A stretch of DNA of 64,000 bases. Origin: a gamma proteobacterium NOR5-3. Lineage in GTDB: Bacteria; Pseudomonadota; Gammaproteobacteria; Pseudomonadales; Halieaceae. The notes under the pieces are model-generated. The model ran no database searches and had not been told where the DNA came from. It saw only the letters and a list, made by a program, of their open reading frames with translations. Each line of letters opens with the position of its first letter. Position 1 is the first letter of the stretch. The stretch lies in contig DS999406.1 of NCBI GenBank assembly GCA_000158155.1, forward strand, positions 266,006 to 330,005, read 5' to 3'. Positions 25,620 through 34,642 of this stretch are shown here, in pieces. The translations under genes were made by a program, and so were the position numbers.

Positions 25620-25862
25620 ATGACTGAGCCGGACCGCGGATCAAAACCCCGCATGCCCAAAGCCGTACGCAAACGCCTGCGCGAAGCCGCCGTGGCTAAA
25701 GTTCGTCAGGACATTATTCACGCGGGCCGCAATGAAGCGGAATATGCGCAGGAAGATCTTGAGTATCTGGTGGCAGAAAAAGAAAAGGAGATATGGTCAG
25801 GTCTCGGCTGGAAAGGCTTCGGGATCGTAGCCTTACTTCTGGGCATCAACATCGGTATCTGA
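25620..25862 (+). CDS. Small protein with one C-terminal membrane helix, unknown
   Basis: 80 residues. The first ~60 are highly charged (MPKAVRKRLREAAVAKVR, then DLEYLVAEKEKEIW), and the end is one hydrophobic segment, GFGIVALLLGINIGI. This is a tail-anchored layout. TTGGAGACAGGG lies upstream of the ATG as a ribosome site. I do not recognise a family. The next gene begins 5 bases after its stop, so the two are probably made together and may form a complex. Confidence 0.6.
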   Translation: MTEPDRGSKPRMPKAVRKRLREAAVAKVRQDIIHAGRNEAEYAQEDLEYLVAEKEKEIWSGLGWKGFGIVALLLGINIGI

Positions 25863-25867
25863 CGCAG

Positions 25868-26326
25868 ATGTCTCTTTTTCGCATTATTAAATACTCGTCG
25901 CTGCTGTACTTTTTGGGCAAGCACCGTGACAAGCTCACCCGCTCTGCAGCCGTACTGCTCTTCGCTTTTGTAAGCTCGCTGATTTACGACGACGTGAGGG
26001 TTTATCTTGCCCAGCAGCATCCGGGAACCCTGATCTATGCGCTCATCGCAAAGATCGTGATCGTCTACGGCTCCCTGGTATTTGTTCTGCTGCAGTTTCG
26101 AAGCGGTGCAAAGGTCAGCAAGGACGGTGAAGCGCGGGCTGCGGATTTACCGGGTCGGAGGGATACAGGTGCAGCGTCAAAACCTGTCTCCAAGGATCGT
26201 CTCGATGCGCTGAGCGATGTGGAACAGCACACGCACTTGCGCTCTCGCTATGACCGCATACTCAGCGGGGAGCGCCCTTCCGGAGAAGCGGACAAGAAGC
26301 CCTCTGCAAAGTCCGAACTTCCCTGA
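25868..26326 (+). CDS. Small membrane protein, unknown, paired with the preceding gene
   Basis: 152 residues from the ATG at 25868; the frame could extend upstream over the previous gene but without family-like sequence. Two hydrophobic helices, near 27-45 and 60-82 (YALIAKIVIVYGSLVFVLLQF), are followed by a ~65-residue hydrophilic tail rich in Lys, Arg, Asp and Ser, likely disordered and cytoplasmic. No catalytic motif is seen and the family is unknown to me. It follows the tail-anchored protein gene by 5 bases. Confidence 0.6.
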   Translation: MSLFRIIKYSSLLYFLGKHRDKLTRSAAVLLFAFVSSLIYDDVRVYLAQQHPGTLIYALIAKIVIVYGSLVFVLLQFRSGAKVSKDGEARAADLPGRRDTGAASKPVSKDRLDALSDVEQHTHLRSRYDRILSGERPSGEADKKPSAKSELP

Positions 26327-26394
26327 ATCCGATTACGCTCCGGTGCATCTGCTGGGGCGCGAAACACACCGATAAAACCTGCGGACAATTGCCT

Positions 26395-27765
26395 TCAGGA
26401 TGTCACCGCGGGCAATGCTGACAATCGCCCCTCCTCGTCCTGCTCCAAACGCCCCACAGTCGCCACCTTGCGTCGCATACCCGGCTCCGGCGCCAGATAA
26501 AATAGATCGCCATTCGATCCCGTCAACGCCATAGCAGCGCCATTTGCCCGGGCGATCCTGGCATTAGCCTGCATGTGCCGCTGCTCCCCATGCACCGGCA
26601 CTGCCAATCGAGGACGGGACCATTGGTACATGGATGCAAGCTCGTCGGCACAGGGATGCCCTGACGCGTGTACCGGCGCCGCCGCAGAATCTGCGTCGAT
26701 AATCTGGATGCCCTGAGCACGAAAACGTTGCAGCAGTCTTTCTACCGACTCCTCATTTCCAGGAATCACCCGGGAGCTCAGTATCACCGTATCGCCGGAT
26801 TCCAGCTCCAGCTGAGGATGGGAGCCTGCAGCCAGACGCTGTAAAGCAGCGCCGTGCTCTCCCTGGCTACCGGTAGCAACGATCAACACCTCGTCTTTGG
26901 GCAAGTAGCCCAGATGCCCTGTCTCGATCAAACGCTTTGAGCGCTCCAACAGGCCCACGCTCAATGCCGCCGAGTGCATGGTCTGCAATGAACGACCCAG
27001 CAGGCCCAGATAGCGCCGGGTTTTCTCCGCTACATAAAAGAGGCTGTGCAGTCTTGCTATGTTGCTGGCAAAGCAGGCGACGACCACCCTACCCTCGCAG
27101 CCTGCTACCGCTTTTAACAGCCCGTCCCGCACGGCGGATTCACTCACCGAATGACCGGACACCACCGCATTGGTGGAGTCACAGATCACGGCATCAAGCG
27201 CGCTATCCCCGGCGGCGCTAAAAAGCGCTGAAGAAAACGCTGGACCTACCTGTGGAGCAGCATCAATCTTCCAGTCCGCAGTGTGCAGCAGACTGCCCGC
27301 AGCACAGCGAATATGCAGCGCACAGGTGTCGGGTGTGGAGTGGGTAATGGGGAGCCAACGGACATCAAAGGGACCAATAGTCTGCTCCTCACCCGGCAGA
27401 CATTCGATAAGCGGGCTGGGAACCCTGCCTCCGCGCCCCGCCGCTTTGCGGCGCAATACTTCTGCCGTAAATGGCGTGGTGTACACAGGCACCGGAAAAC
27501 GTTCCCACAGCAGAGGCAGCGCGCCGATGTGATCTTCATGGGCGTGGGTCAATACGATGCCCGCCAATGCGTCCTTGCGCTCAACAATAAACCGGGGATC
27601 CGGTGTCTGCACCCGGGGACGGATTCTTGTGGAGTCCCGTTCAAAGGTGATGCCACAGTCGACCATTAACCAGGCACCATCATGACCATAAAGATTCAGG
27701 TTCATGCCAATCTCCCCGCATCCTCCCAGCGGCAGAAACCACAGGTCCTTTGCACCGGGAGTCAT
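26395..27765 (-). CDS. Ribonuclease J-like metallo-beta-lactamase/beta-CASP nuclease
   Basis: 456 residues. LPLGGCGEIGMNLNLY at the start and HAHEDHIGALP (H74, H76, D78, H79) are RNase J hallmarks. Further marks are PITHSTPD, HTADWKID, the beta-CASP region (VACFASNIARLHS, VATGSQGE) and VHASGHPCADE near 360. It would degrade RNA 5'-3' or cut it internally. It is about 100 residues shorter than Bacillus RNase J, lacking most of the C-terminal domain. The ATG at 27765 overlaps the nei stop (ATGA); a GTG eight codons earlier is possible. Confidence 0.82.
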   Translation of the reverse strand: MTPGAKDLWFLPLGGCGEIGMNLNLYGHDGAWLMVDCGITFERDSTRIRPRVQTPDPRFIVERKDALAGIVLTHAHEDHIGALPLLWERFPVPVYTTPFTAEVLRRKAAGRGGRVPSPLIECLPGEEQTIGPFDVRWLPITHSTPDTCALHIRCAAGSLLHTADWKIDAAPQVGPAFSSALFSAAGDSALDAVICDSTNAVVSGHSVSESAVRDGLLKAVAGCEGRVVVACFASNIARLHSLFYVAEKTRRYLGLLGRSLQTMHSAALSVGLLERSKRLIETGHLGYLPKDEVLIVATGSQGEHGAALQRLAAGSHPQLELESGDTVILSSRVIPGNEESVERLLQRFRAQGIQIIDADSAAAPVHASGHPCADELASMYQWSRPRLAVPVHGEQRHMQANARIARANGAAMALTGSNGDLFYLAPEPGMRRKVATVGRLEQDEEGRLSALPAVTS

Positions 27766-28586
27766 GGCTGGGGCTGGCAGGTGGGACACCAGTAAATACG
27801 GCGGCTGCCCATACTGTCCCGAAGGATCGTGTCACCACATTGATAGCACGGCCTCCCGTCACGGCCAAAAACAAAAAAGCGTCGGCGTTCAAATCCCTTG
27901 ACGGTTTTTTTAAGCGACGCCGCTAAACGCACAGGCAAAGTGATGCCACCGGTTTCATAGCTGCGCCGGGGGAGCTTCAAGGTTTCCCGGGCCAGGGCAC
28001 CGCGCTGCGCCCTGGTCAGGTCGCGGGGCCGGCGCCTGGGATGCAGGCCCGCACAAAACAGAATTTCTGAACGCAGGTAATTTCCGCTTCCCGCCATAAA
28101 ATGTTGATCCAGATACAGCGCACTTAAGGAACGTCCCGCAAATCGCGGCATCTGCAGACGTTCACTGATGTCCTGCCAACTCAGATTGGCGGAGAGTAAA
28201 TCGGGGCCCAGCGTTGCCAGAAAAGGGTGCATACCCAGCTCCTCGCGAGCCCATACGCTGATATCCGAAGCGCTATACAGCAAGGCACTGTGAGTGGCTG
28301 TATGCAGCGCCAGGCGCAGGGAGCGGTTGGTAGCGGGCATTTTTCCCCGTTTGGCTATTTTCCAGACGCCATAGAGTTGATTATGCGAATAAATTGCGTA
28401 GTCGTTATCAAAATGTGTCAGCAAGGCTTTGCCGCGCGTCTCAATGTCCAGGACTTGCTGGCCCGTCAGTAAACCACCGAATCGCTGCAGCTCGGGAAAG
28501 GCAAAAACCACCTCTTCTATGGTGCGGTCAACGAGCACATCAGCGATACGATCCGCCGCTCGACGTATTTCCGGGCCCTCAGGCAT
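27762..28586 (-). CDS. nei: Endonuclease VIII family DNA glycosylase/AP lyase
   Basis: 274 residues. PEGPEIRRAADRI follows the initiator Met, with Pro2 the catalytic imine-forming residue and Glu3 the acid. The H2TH region has GSGNYLRSEILFCAGLHP, and a C-terminal zinc finger has CYQCGDTILRD and CPTC (two Cys pairs). It removes oxidised pyrimidines and nicks the abasic site. It is first in a two-gene operon with the RNase J-like gene (4-base overlap) and divergent from the GPH-type transporter. Confidence 0.92.
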   Translation of the reverse strand: MPEGPEIRRAADRIADVLVDRTIEEVVFAFPELQRFGGLLTGQQVLDIETRGKALLTHFDNDYAIYSHNQLYGVWKIAKRGKMPATNRSLRLALHTATHSALLYSASDISVWAREELGMHPFLATLGPDLLSANLSWQDISERLQMPRFAGRSLSALYLDQHFMAGSGNYLRSEILFCAGLHPRRRPRDLTRAQRGALARETLKLPRRSYETGGITLPVRLAASLKKTVKGFERRRFFVFGRDGRPCYQCGDTILRDSMGSRRIYWCPTCQPQP

Positions 28587-28709
28587 GAATCTGCTTGTCC
28601 TCTTTTACATGGCTGTGTCATCCATACGCAGCGACGCCGGTTGGGGATGGCTAATACTTTACTTATTCCGCACGGCAACACAGACTCCAAGAATGTCTGC
28701 GGTAACCTC

Positions 28710-30137
28710 ATGCCCCCACTAAGTATCCGGCTGATCTATGGCGCCGGGGGCGCTGTGTATGCTGTAAAAGAAGCGGCCTACACAATGTTCATCCTGCTGT
28801 TCTACACGCAGGTGCTGGGGCTTAACGGGGGCCTGACCGGCCTGATTGTCGCACTCAGCCTGATCTGGGATGCCATCTCGGACCCGCTTGTGGGCACCCT
28901 GTCGGACCGCCTGCGCAGCAAACATGGCCGACGCCATCCCTACATGGCATGGAGCATTGTTCCCCTGGGATTGGGTTTCATTGGTCTGTTCTCGCCACCC
29001 ACTGCGCTGCTGGAATCTGACGCTCTCCTGGCTGCCTGGCTGTTGTTCTGGTCTATCTGGATACGCACGTTCGTCACAACATTCTCTATCCCGCATCTTG
29101 CGCTATCTGCCGAGATCACCAGCGACTACCAGGGTCGCAGCCAGATTCTGGGGGCCCGTCTGGCTTACATGTTCTTGTTCGCGGTTTTGGTACCGGCCGT
29201 GGCGCTTACCCTGATTTTTCAGTCAAGCGGTGGCGAGGATGGTCGTTTTGTGCAGTCCAACTATCCTGTCTATGGGGCCTTTTCCTGTGCCGTGTGCTGG
29301 GTGCTCGCGAGTATCACCACCTTTGGAACGCGCCGCTATGCGCAGCCTTCTGATACGCAGCCCATGCCTCCTCCGCGAAGCGCAGGTAACACACTCACCC
29401 GGGACCTTCTTCGTACTTTGGGAAATCGTAGTTTTCGCTATTTGATTGGTTTTGAACTGTCGGTGATGGCAAGCTTCGGCGCGGTGTCGGCGCTCAACAT
29501 GCTGGTCTGGACCTATTACTGGGAGTTTGATGCCAAAGAGGTCTCAATCATCTTGTCCCTGCCCAGTCTCCTGGCGGTAGGACTGGTAATGCTCAGCCTC
29601 GGTCCTTTGGGACGCCGCCTTGAGAAGTATCAGCTGCTACAAATCTCCACCATAGGCTTGATCCTTAACTGCCTGTGGCTGTATCCGCTGCATATGCTGG
29701 GATTACTCCCGGACAACGGGGACCTCTTGTTTGCCCTGAATCTGGTCTTCATGCTGATGTTTATGTACTGCTTTCTCATGCGCGGCGTTCAAACCCAGTC
29801 CATCATCGCAGACCTTACCGATGAGCATGAGTGGGATCACGGCATGCGTCAGGAGGCCGGGTTCTTTGCGGCCAGTAATTTTGCCCAGAAGTTCGCCACG
29901 GTGTTCGGTCCTTTATACGGTGGCCTGGCGCTGGATCTTATCGGGCTTGAGGCCGGCATGCTGCCGGGTTCGCTGGATGACTCCGTACTCAACGGGCTGG
30001 TGATCGCATTTGGCCTGGGGTCCCTCCCGGGCATGGTGCTGGCACTGCTCTTTTCCACACGGATCACCATAAGCAGGGCTCGCGTAGCGGACCTGCAGCG
30101 CATGCTCGGCGAGCGGGCAGCCAACTCCCGGACCTAA
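28710..30137 (+). CDS. GPH-type (MelB-like) MFS sugar/cation symporter
   Basis: 475 residues with about 12 helices. The family mark DAISDPLVGTLSDRLRSKHG, followed by RRHPYM, lies after helix 2 and carries the cation-site aspartates of MelB-type symporters. I use the ATG at 28710, since relatives begin directly with PLSxRxxYGxG; a TTG 23 codons earlier is in frame. The probable role is uptake of a glycoside or other solute with H+ or Na+. It is not next to sugar genes, so the substrate is open. It is divergent from nei. Confidence 0.83.
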   Translation: MPPLSIRLIYGAGGAVYAVKEAAYTMFILLFYTQVLGLNGGLTGLIVALSLIWDAISDPLVGTLSDRLRSKHGRRHPYMAWSIVPLGLGFIGLFSPPTALLESDALLAAWLLFWSIWIRTFVTTFSIPHLALSAEITSDYQGRSQILGARLAYMFLFAVLVPAVALTLIFQSSGGEDGRFVQSNYPVYGAFSCAVCWVLASITTFGTRRYAQPSDTQPMPPPRSAGNTLTRDLLRTLGNRSFRYLIGFELSVMASFGAVSALNMLVWTYYWEFDAKEVSIILSLPSLLAVGLVMLSLGPLGRRLEKYQLLQISTIGLILNCLWLYPLHMLGLLPDNGDLLFALNLVFMLMFMYCFLMRGVQTQSIIADLTDEHEWDHGMRQEAGFFAASNFAQKFATVFGPLYGGLALDLIGLEAGMLPGSLDDSVLNGLVIAFGLGSLPGMVLALLFSTRITISRARVADLQRMLGERAANSRT

Positions 30138-30212
30138 GGACTCAGGACCCGTACTTGTGACTAAGAGTCGCGCAGCGCAAAATGCGCGCCTTAAAACGTT
30201 ACGGCCCCGATC

Positions 30213-31271
30213 ATGACTGAACCGATTTACGATACCCGCATCCGTCAGGCGCAACCCCTGATAACACCCTGGGTTCTCGCCGACGAGCAGCCGCTTTCTG
30301 ATACGCAGGCGGCCACAGTCAGTGCGGCCCGCAGGCAGATTGAGGACCTTCTGTCCGGTCAGGATCCCAGATTGTTGGTGATTGTGGGCCCCTGCTCGGT
30401 ACATGACCCAAAAGCGCTGCTGGAGTTCGCATCAGCGCTCAAATCCCATTGTATTGAGCTTGAGGACGCGATCCTGCCCGTGCTGCGGGTGTACTTTGAA
30501 AAGCCACGAACGGTGGTGGGCTGGAAAGGCCTTATCAATGATCCGGACCTTGATGGCAGCTTCCATATCAACAAAGGGCTGCGCCTCGCCCGGGACGTTC
30601 TGAGGGACGTCGCCAATATTGGTTTACCCGCCGCCAGTGAGTTTTTGGACACCACCTTTGGTCAGTACTATGCGGACCTGGTGAGCTTTGCCGCCATTGG
30701 CGCTCGAACCGTCGAAAGCCAGATCCACCGGGAACTTGCCTCGGGATTGTCCATGCCCGTGGGTTTTAAAAACGCGACCAACGGCGATGTGGGCGTAGCC
30801 ATCGATGCGATTCGCAGTGCCAACCACAGCCACTGGTTTCCATCACTGACCCGAGAAGGCACTCCCGCTATTTTGCAGTCCACCGGCAACCCCCACAGCT
30901 ATCTCATTTTGCGTGGCGGCAAGGCCAGTGGGCCCAATTACGACGCCGCCTCGGTTACTGCAGCAGCGGCCGCTATGGCTAAAGCGGAGCTCGAACCCGG
31001 GGTTATTGTGGATTGTAGTCACGGTAACAGTGAGAAAGACCACCAACGTCAGGCGATTGTGGCAGCAGATATCTGCGATCAGATCGAGCAGGGACAGTCC
31101 GCGCTACGCGGCGTAATGCTGGAGAGCCATCTTGTGGCGGGCAATCAGGCCATTGGGCCGCGAGAGTCCTTGCGTTACGGGCAGAGCATCACCGACGCCT
31201 GCCTGTCATTACAAGACACCTTGCCCGTTCTCGACAGCCTTGCCGCAGCGGTGCGCCGGGCAAGGCTTTAA
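30213..31271 (+). CDS. 3-deoxy-7-phosphoheptulonate (DAHP) synthase, class I alpha
   Basis: 352 residues. AroF/G/H-type motifs: VIVGPCSVHDPKALLEF, VYFEKPRTVVGWKG (PEP-binding), PAASEFLD, GARTVESQ, PVGFKNATNG and VIVDCSHGNSEKDH. It joins PEP and erythrose-4-phosphate in the first step of the shikimate pathway. The isozyme class (Tyr-, Phe- or Trp-sensitive) cannot be settled by eye. The ribosome site is weak. There are only 8 bases between its stop and the convergent DUF481 gene. Confidence 0.93.
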   Translation: MTEPIYDTRIRQAQPLITPWVLADEQPLSDTQAATVSAARRQIEDLLSGQDPRLLVIVGPCSVHDPKALLEFASALKSHCIELEDAILPVLRVYFEKPRTVVGWKGLINDPDLDGSFHINKGLRLARDVLRDVANIGLPAASEFLDTTFGQYYADLVSFAAIGARTVESQIHRELASGLSMPVGFKNATNGDVGVAIDAIRSANHSHWFPSLTREGTPAILQSTGNPHSYLILRGGKASGPNYDAASVTAAAAAMAKAELEPGVIVDCSHGNSEKDHQRQAIVAADICDQIEQGQSALRGVMLESHLVAGNQAIGPRESLRYGQSITDACLSLQDTLPVLDSLAAAVRRARL

Positions 31272-31279
31272 GGGCCGGG

Positions 31280-32311
31280 CTACCAGGTATAACCGATACG
31301 AACGCGGTAGGTCTGGTCGAGCTCTTCAGTCCCTTCTACCGCGCCGGTGTTCAGATCAAGCACCAGTTCGGCGGACGCCTCTACGCCGTACAGTAGCGGG
31401 AAGGCCAGTCCGAAGGTGGTGTTCAGAACAACATTGGACGCTTCGTCCAGGTTCCAGATGCCCTTGTGATCGATGTACAGACGGGAATCACCACCGAGAT
31501 AGTTGCTGTCCATGTGGACGTCCCAGGTACTACCAATGTATTCCCGGTCTTCGGCGCTAATAAAATCTTCTGTGATATACGCAAAACCTGTTTCAGCCTC
31601 TAAGCGAAACACCGGGTCGGTGAAGAATTTGCGACCAATATAGGGACCGATGGATGTTCTCAAGTCCAAATCAGCAAACAGGTCCTGCTGGGCGGAAGCA
31701 CCACCACCCCAGTACCAGTTGCCTGTCTGAATCCGGTCATAGCGAGCCCTGGCGGTCCAGTTCTCGGCGTTCTTGATGCCATTGGCTTCGTTTATCTCAC
31801 CAAAAGCCTCTACACGATAACGATCGACCAGGCTTTCCCAACGGGTCTCAAAGCGGTAGTTCAGTTCATCGGTGTCGGTGTTACCACGCTGGCTGTCGTA
31901 GCCAAAACTCGCCAGACCACCAAAGTTGTAACCATCACCCAGCTCCCAGGGCTCTGGATTAATGCGTGTTAGCTCAGCCAGCGCATAGCTTTTGTTCGCC
32001 TGCTGCTCCAGGGTTAGCTGCTCGTTGGCAACCTCCAGAGTGGGTGTTTTCAGAACGCTGCCGTCATCCATCTGCAGCACTAAATCAGACTCAACCGTCA
32101 TCGCCACAATCGCCGACTGATCAATCTCCAGCGTGCCGGCATACAGGGTTTCAATCTTCACCTTGCCGCCATCAGCGTCTTGAAAGGTCCCCATAACAAT
32201 GGATCCGTCGCGCAATTCAATGCGATCAACGGCCGCAGCGTTGCCAGCTAGCAGTAATGCGGAAACAAGAGTAATAAAAGCCGATAAAGATCGGCTGTTG
32301 AGTATGTTCAT
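31280..32311 (-). CDS. DUF481 outer membrane protein (YdiY-like)
   Basis: 343 residues from the ATG at 32311, with GAGG 9 bases upstream. A signal peptide (ITLVSALLLAGNAAA) is followed by an SH3-like part (VDRIELRDGSIVMGTF) and then, from about 115 to the end, a DUF481 beta-barrel of alternating strands (YNFGGLASFGYDSQRGNTD; final aromatic strand YRVRIGYTW). YdiY-like proteins respond to acid or copper in enterics, but the function is unknown. It is transcribed on its own and the MOSC gene lies upstream. Confidence 0.85.
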   Translation of the reverse strand: MNILNSRSLSAFITLVSALLLAGNAAAVDRIELRDGSIVMGTFQDADGGKVKIETLYAGTLEIDQSAIVAMTVESDLVLQMDDGSVLKTPTLEVANEQLTLEQQANKSYALAELTRINPEPWELGDGYNFGGLASFGYDSQRGNTDTDELNYRFETRWESLVDRYRVEAFGEINEANGIKNAENWTARARYDRIQTGNWYWGGGASAQQDLFADLDLRTSIGPYIGRKFFTDPVFRLEAETGFAYITEDFISAEDREYIGSTWDVHMDSNYLGGDSRLYIDHKGIWNLDEASNVVLNTTFGLAFPLLYGVEASAELVLDLNTGAVEGTEELDQTYRVRIGYTW

Positions 32312-32373
32312 GGCGAGGCCTCGCAAAATGTCGCGTGTTTCTGGGTAAGTCTAAAAATTTGGCGCGCAGTGTA

Positions 32374-32400
32374 CCAGCAGGAAGGTGCAAACCTGCTTGG
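32374..32400. other. Imperfect hairpin in the DUF481 leader region
   Basis: CCAGCAGG (32374-32381) pairs with CCTGCTTGG (32392-32400) with one bulged T and a 10-base loop, in the gap between the MOSC stop and the DUF481 start. There is no T-run on the minus side, so it may be a leader structure or operator for the DUF481 gene rather than a terminator for the MOSC gene. Confidence 0.35.
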
Positions 32401-32423
32401 TATAATTGCAGAAAATTTAGCGG

Positions 32424-33230
32424 CTACTCGAGAACTTCGACGACATCGCCCACTGAAAAACCATCGCCGGCAATCACCACTGCGTTCATACCGAAGTAGA
32501 CAACACCATCTCGACGACGATAGTCAGCAAGCACGGGATTAATACTGGAATCTCGCTCGGCGGTCTGCTGATTAATAGAGGGAATCGCACAGCGTGAGCA
32601 GGGCTTAACAACAGCAAGGGTCGTTGCACCGACCTGCAGTTTGCGCCAGCCATCCTCGGCATAGGGCTCAGCGCCATGGATCACCAGGTTAGGACGGAAG
32701 CGATCCATGGGTACCGGCTCAGGCAACCGCGTGTTCAAGTCGTCCAATGATGCCTGGGTAATGATGAGCAACGGAAACCCGTCTGCAAAGCTCACATGCC
32801 GGGGTTGCTCGGGATCGGGCAGGTAGGCCGGGTCCACCGGACGGTTTGCATCCTGGGGGAAAAACACCAGACGCAGGTCTTCACCCAGGTGCTCACTGAG
32901 CCAGTTGTTCACCGGCGCATCCGCTGAACGGGCCAGCATGGTGTGCTCCCACACGGTAGCAGACACTTCTTTACATTGTGCACCGGGGGTTTCCAGTTCA
33001 ATGCTGTCGCCGGCAAAGCCCAGGCGCAGGCCGCCTTCGACGCTGGCAACATCAAGCAGCGCCATCAACGGTAGCCGACGCTGGCTGTAAAACTGTCCGT
33101 CTGCATCAATCAGCATCCAGCGCCGATCGCCAGACACACCAAACCTGTCGACCACCGCGGACTCTAAAGAGTGACCCCGCGCTGACTTGATGGGATAGCG
33201 ATAAATAGCTGAGAGATCCATTGCCGTCAT
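32424..33230 (-). CDS. MOSC domain protein, YcbX-like without ferredoxin domain
   Basis: 268 residues. A MOSC N-terminal beta-barrel (IYRYPIKSARGHSLE, GDRRWMLID) is followed by the MOSC core with the molybdenum-cofactor cysteine in VKPCSRCAIPSIN and the closing GDGFSVGDVVEV. Relatives (YcbX, mARC) use Moco to reduce N-hydroxylated compounds; YcbX has a C-terminal 2Fe-2S domain that is absent here, so electrons must come from another protein. The ATG overlaps the serine hydrolase stop by 4 bases (ATGA). Confidence 0.87.
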   Translation of the reverse strand: MTAMDLSAIYRYPIKSARGHSLESAVVDRFGVSGDRRWMLIDADGQFYSQRRLPLMALLDVASVEGGLRLGFAGDSIELETPGAQCKEVSATVWEHTMLARSADAPVNNWLSEHLGEDLRLVFFPQDANRPVDPAYLPDPEQPRHVSFADGFPLLIITQASLDDLNTRLPEPVPMDRFRPNLVIHGAEPYAEDGWRKLQVGATTLAVVKPCSRCAIPSINQQTAERDSSINPVLADYRRRDGVVYFGMNAVVIAGDGFSVGDVVEVLE

Positions 33231-34555
33231 TCGTCCTGCCCCCGGCGCGCAGCCAGAGTTCGTAAAAAATCGTGCATGCCTGTATCCACTCCCGGATCAC
33301 TAAGACCCAGTCGCACAACAACCATGTCCCACTGAGGGATCACTACTACGTACTGTCCCGCATTGCCGCCGGCGTAAAAAAGACTGTCGGGCAAACCCTC
33401 AAAAGCCACGCCACCGGTGTTCAGCCAGAATCCACGACCATACTGACCCCGGGAATCTGAGGGTCTTGGCGCTACCGAGTCGCGCAACCAGGACTGCGAC
33501 AAAAGTGCTGATCGCCCGTGCCAGGCGTCCAGCCAGAGCTGCCCTGCCTTTAACCAATCCCGCGCGGTGAGGTAGGCATAACTGGAGCCAACCTGCACAC
33601 CACTGGCGTCCGCTTCGGCGACCAGGGACGTGATACCCAGTTGCGCGCTAAATTCTCGGGCAATCCAGTCCTGGTAGGGCTCATCGACGGAGCGCTGCCA
33701 GAGATAGCTGGCAAACACCGTGTCACCGCTGGAATAGGAAAAGTGCTCTCCCGGCGCAAAGGCCTGGCCAACACTTGCGGGCACCTTCCACATAGCCGGC
33801 GCGGTATACAGCATGCGCGTCACATCACTACCGGGCCCATAAACCTCTTCAAAATCCAAGCCGCTCTCCATCTGCAGAAGATGCAGAAGCGTCAGTCGGG
33901 GATCGAGCTTTGGAAGATCAGCCTTCCCCGCAAGCAGGCTCACCAGCGGCTGTGAAGGGTCGATGTTTCCGCGCTGGGCCTGCATGCCTATCCAGGAGGC
34001 CATGAGACTTTTATTCATGGACCAACCCTGCAAGCGGGTCTGTGCCGTTACGGGACCGGCGTACTGCTCCAGAATAAGCTCGCCGTTTTTGGCAACCAGC
34101 AGTGCCAGGGTATTTCTGGCACCCGCCGCCGACATTGGCTCATCAAAGGCAGTATCTACGGCCTTGGTCCAGTTATCCGGTACGCCGGGGCCCACATCTG
34201 TCACCGCAGCGGGTGACAAGGGTGGAACACCGGTACCTGAGGCGTGCAGGGTGCAGCCCCGCCCGGCGATATGCACGGCGTTGGCACTGACGCCAAGCAA
34301 TGATGCGGACACAAGACCAGCGGACGTATCGGTATGCATTTTGAGAGATCCCCGCAACGGCCCGAGAATCGCCATGCGAGGCAAGATGTCCCGGTCCTTC
34401 GCAAAGGTCTGAGGCAAACCGGAAACAAACACCGCGGAACATAGCTGTTTGGCACTGTAGCCCACAGCGACCTGCATGGCCCCCCGGGCTATCCAAATGC
34501 CCGAGATCAACGCCACTACCAGACCCAATGCCAACAACCGGGCTAATCTCTTCAT
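33227..34555 (-). CDS. Class C beta-lactamase-family serine hydrolase
   Basis: 442 residues. An N-terminal signal anchor (LARLLALGLVVALISGIWIA) is followed by the S-x-x-K nucleophile SMNKSLMAS (after LQGW) and YSSGDT as the Y-x-N-like motif; the third motif may be in NAGQYVV near the end. The layout is that of 6-aminohexanoate-dimer hydrolase/EstB esterases. It probably cleaves an ester or amide in the periplasm; a true beta-lactamase is unlikely. GGAG lies 7 bases before the ATG. It is upstream of, and coupled to, the MOSC gene. Confidence 0.83.
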   Translation of the reverse strand: MKRLARLLALGLVVALISGIWIARGAMQVAVGYSAKQLCSAVFVSGLPQTFAKDRDILPRMAILGPLRGSLKMHTDTSAGLVSASLLGVSANAVHIAGRGCTLHASGTGVPPLSPAAVTDVGPGVPDNWTKAVDTAFDEPMSAAGARNTLALLVAKNGELILEQYAGPVTAQTRLQGWSMNKSLMASWIGMQAQRGNIDPSQPLVSLLAGKADLPKLDPRLTLLHLLQMESGLDFEEVYGPGSDVTRMLYTAPAMWKVPASVGQAFAPGEHFSYSSGDTVFASYLWQRSVDEPYQDWIAREFSAQLGITSLVAEADASGVQVGSSYAYLTARDWLKAGQLWLDAWHGRSALLSQSWLRDSVAPRPSDSRGQYGRGFWLNTGGVAFEGLPDSLFYAGGNAGQYVVVIPQWDMVVVRLGLSDPGVDTGMHDFLRTLAARRGQDE

Positions 34556-34642
34556 GCAACTACTCCGTATGGTGTTTGTCCCAGCTTTAAGAAACTAATC
34601 GGCCGAGGCCTGTTAGAATGCCCGCCCCCAGGAGGAACAGCA

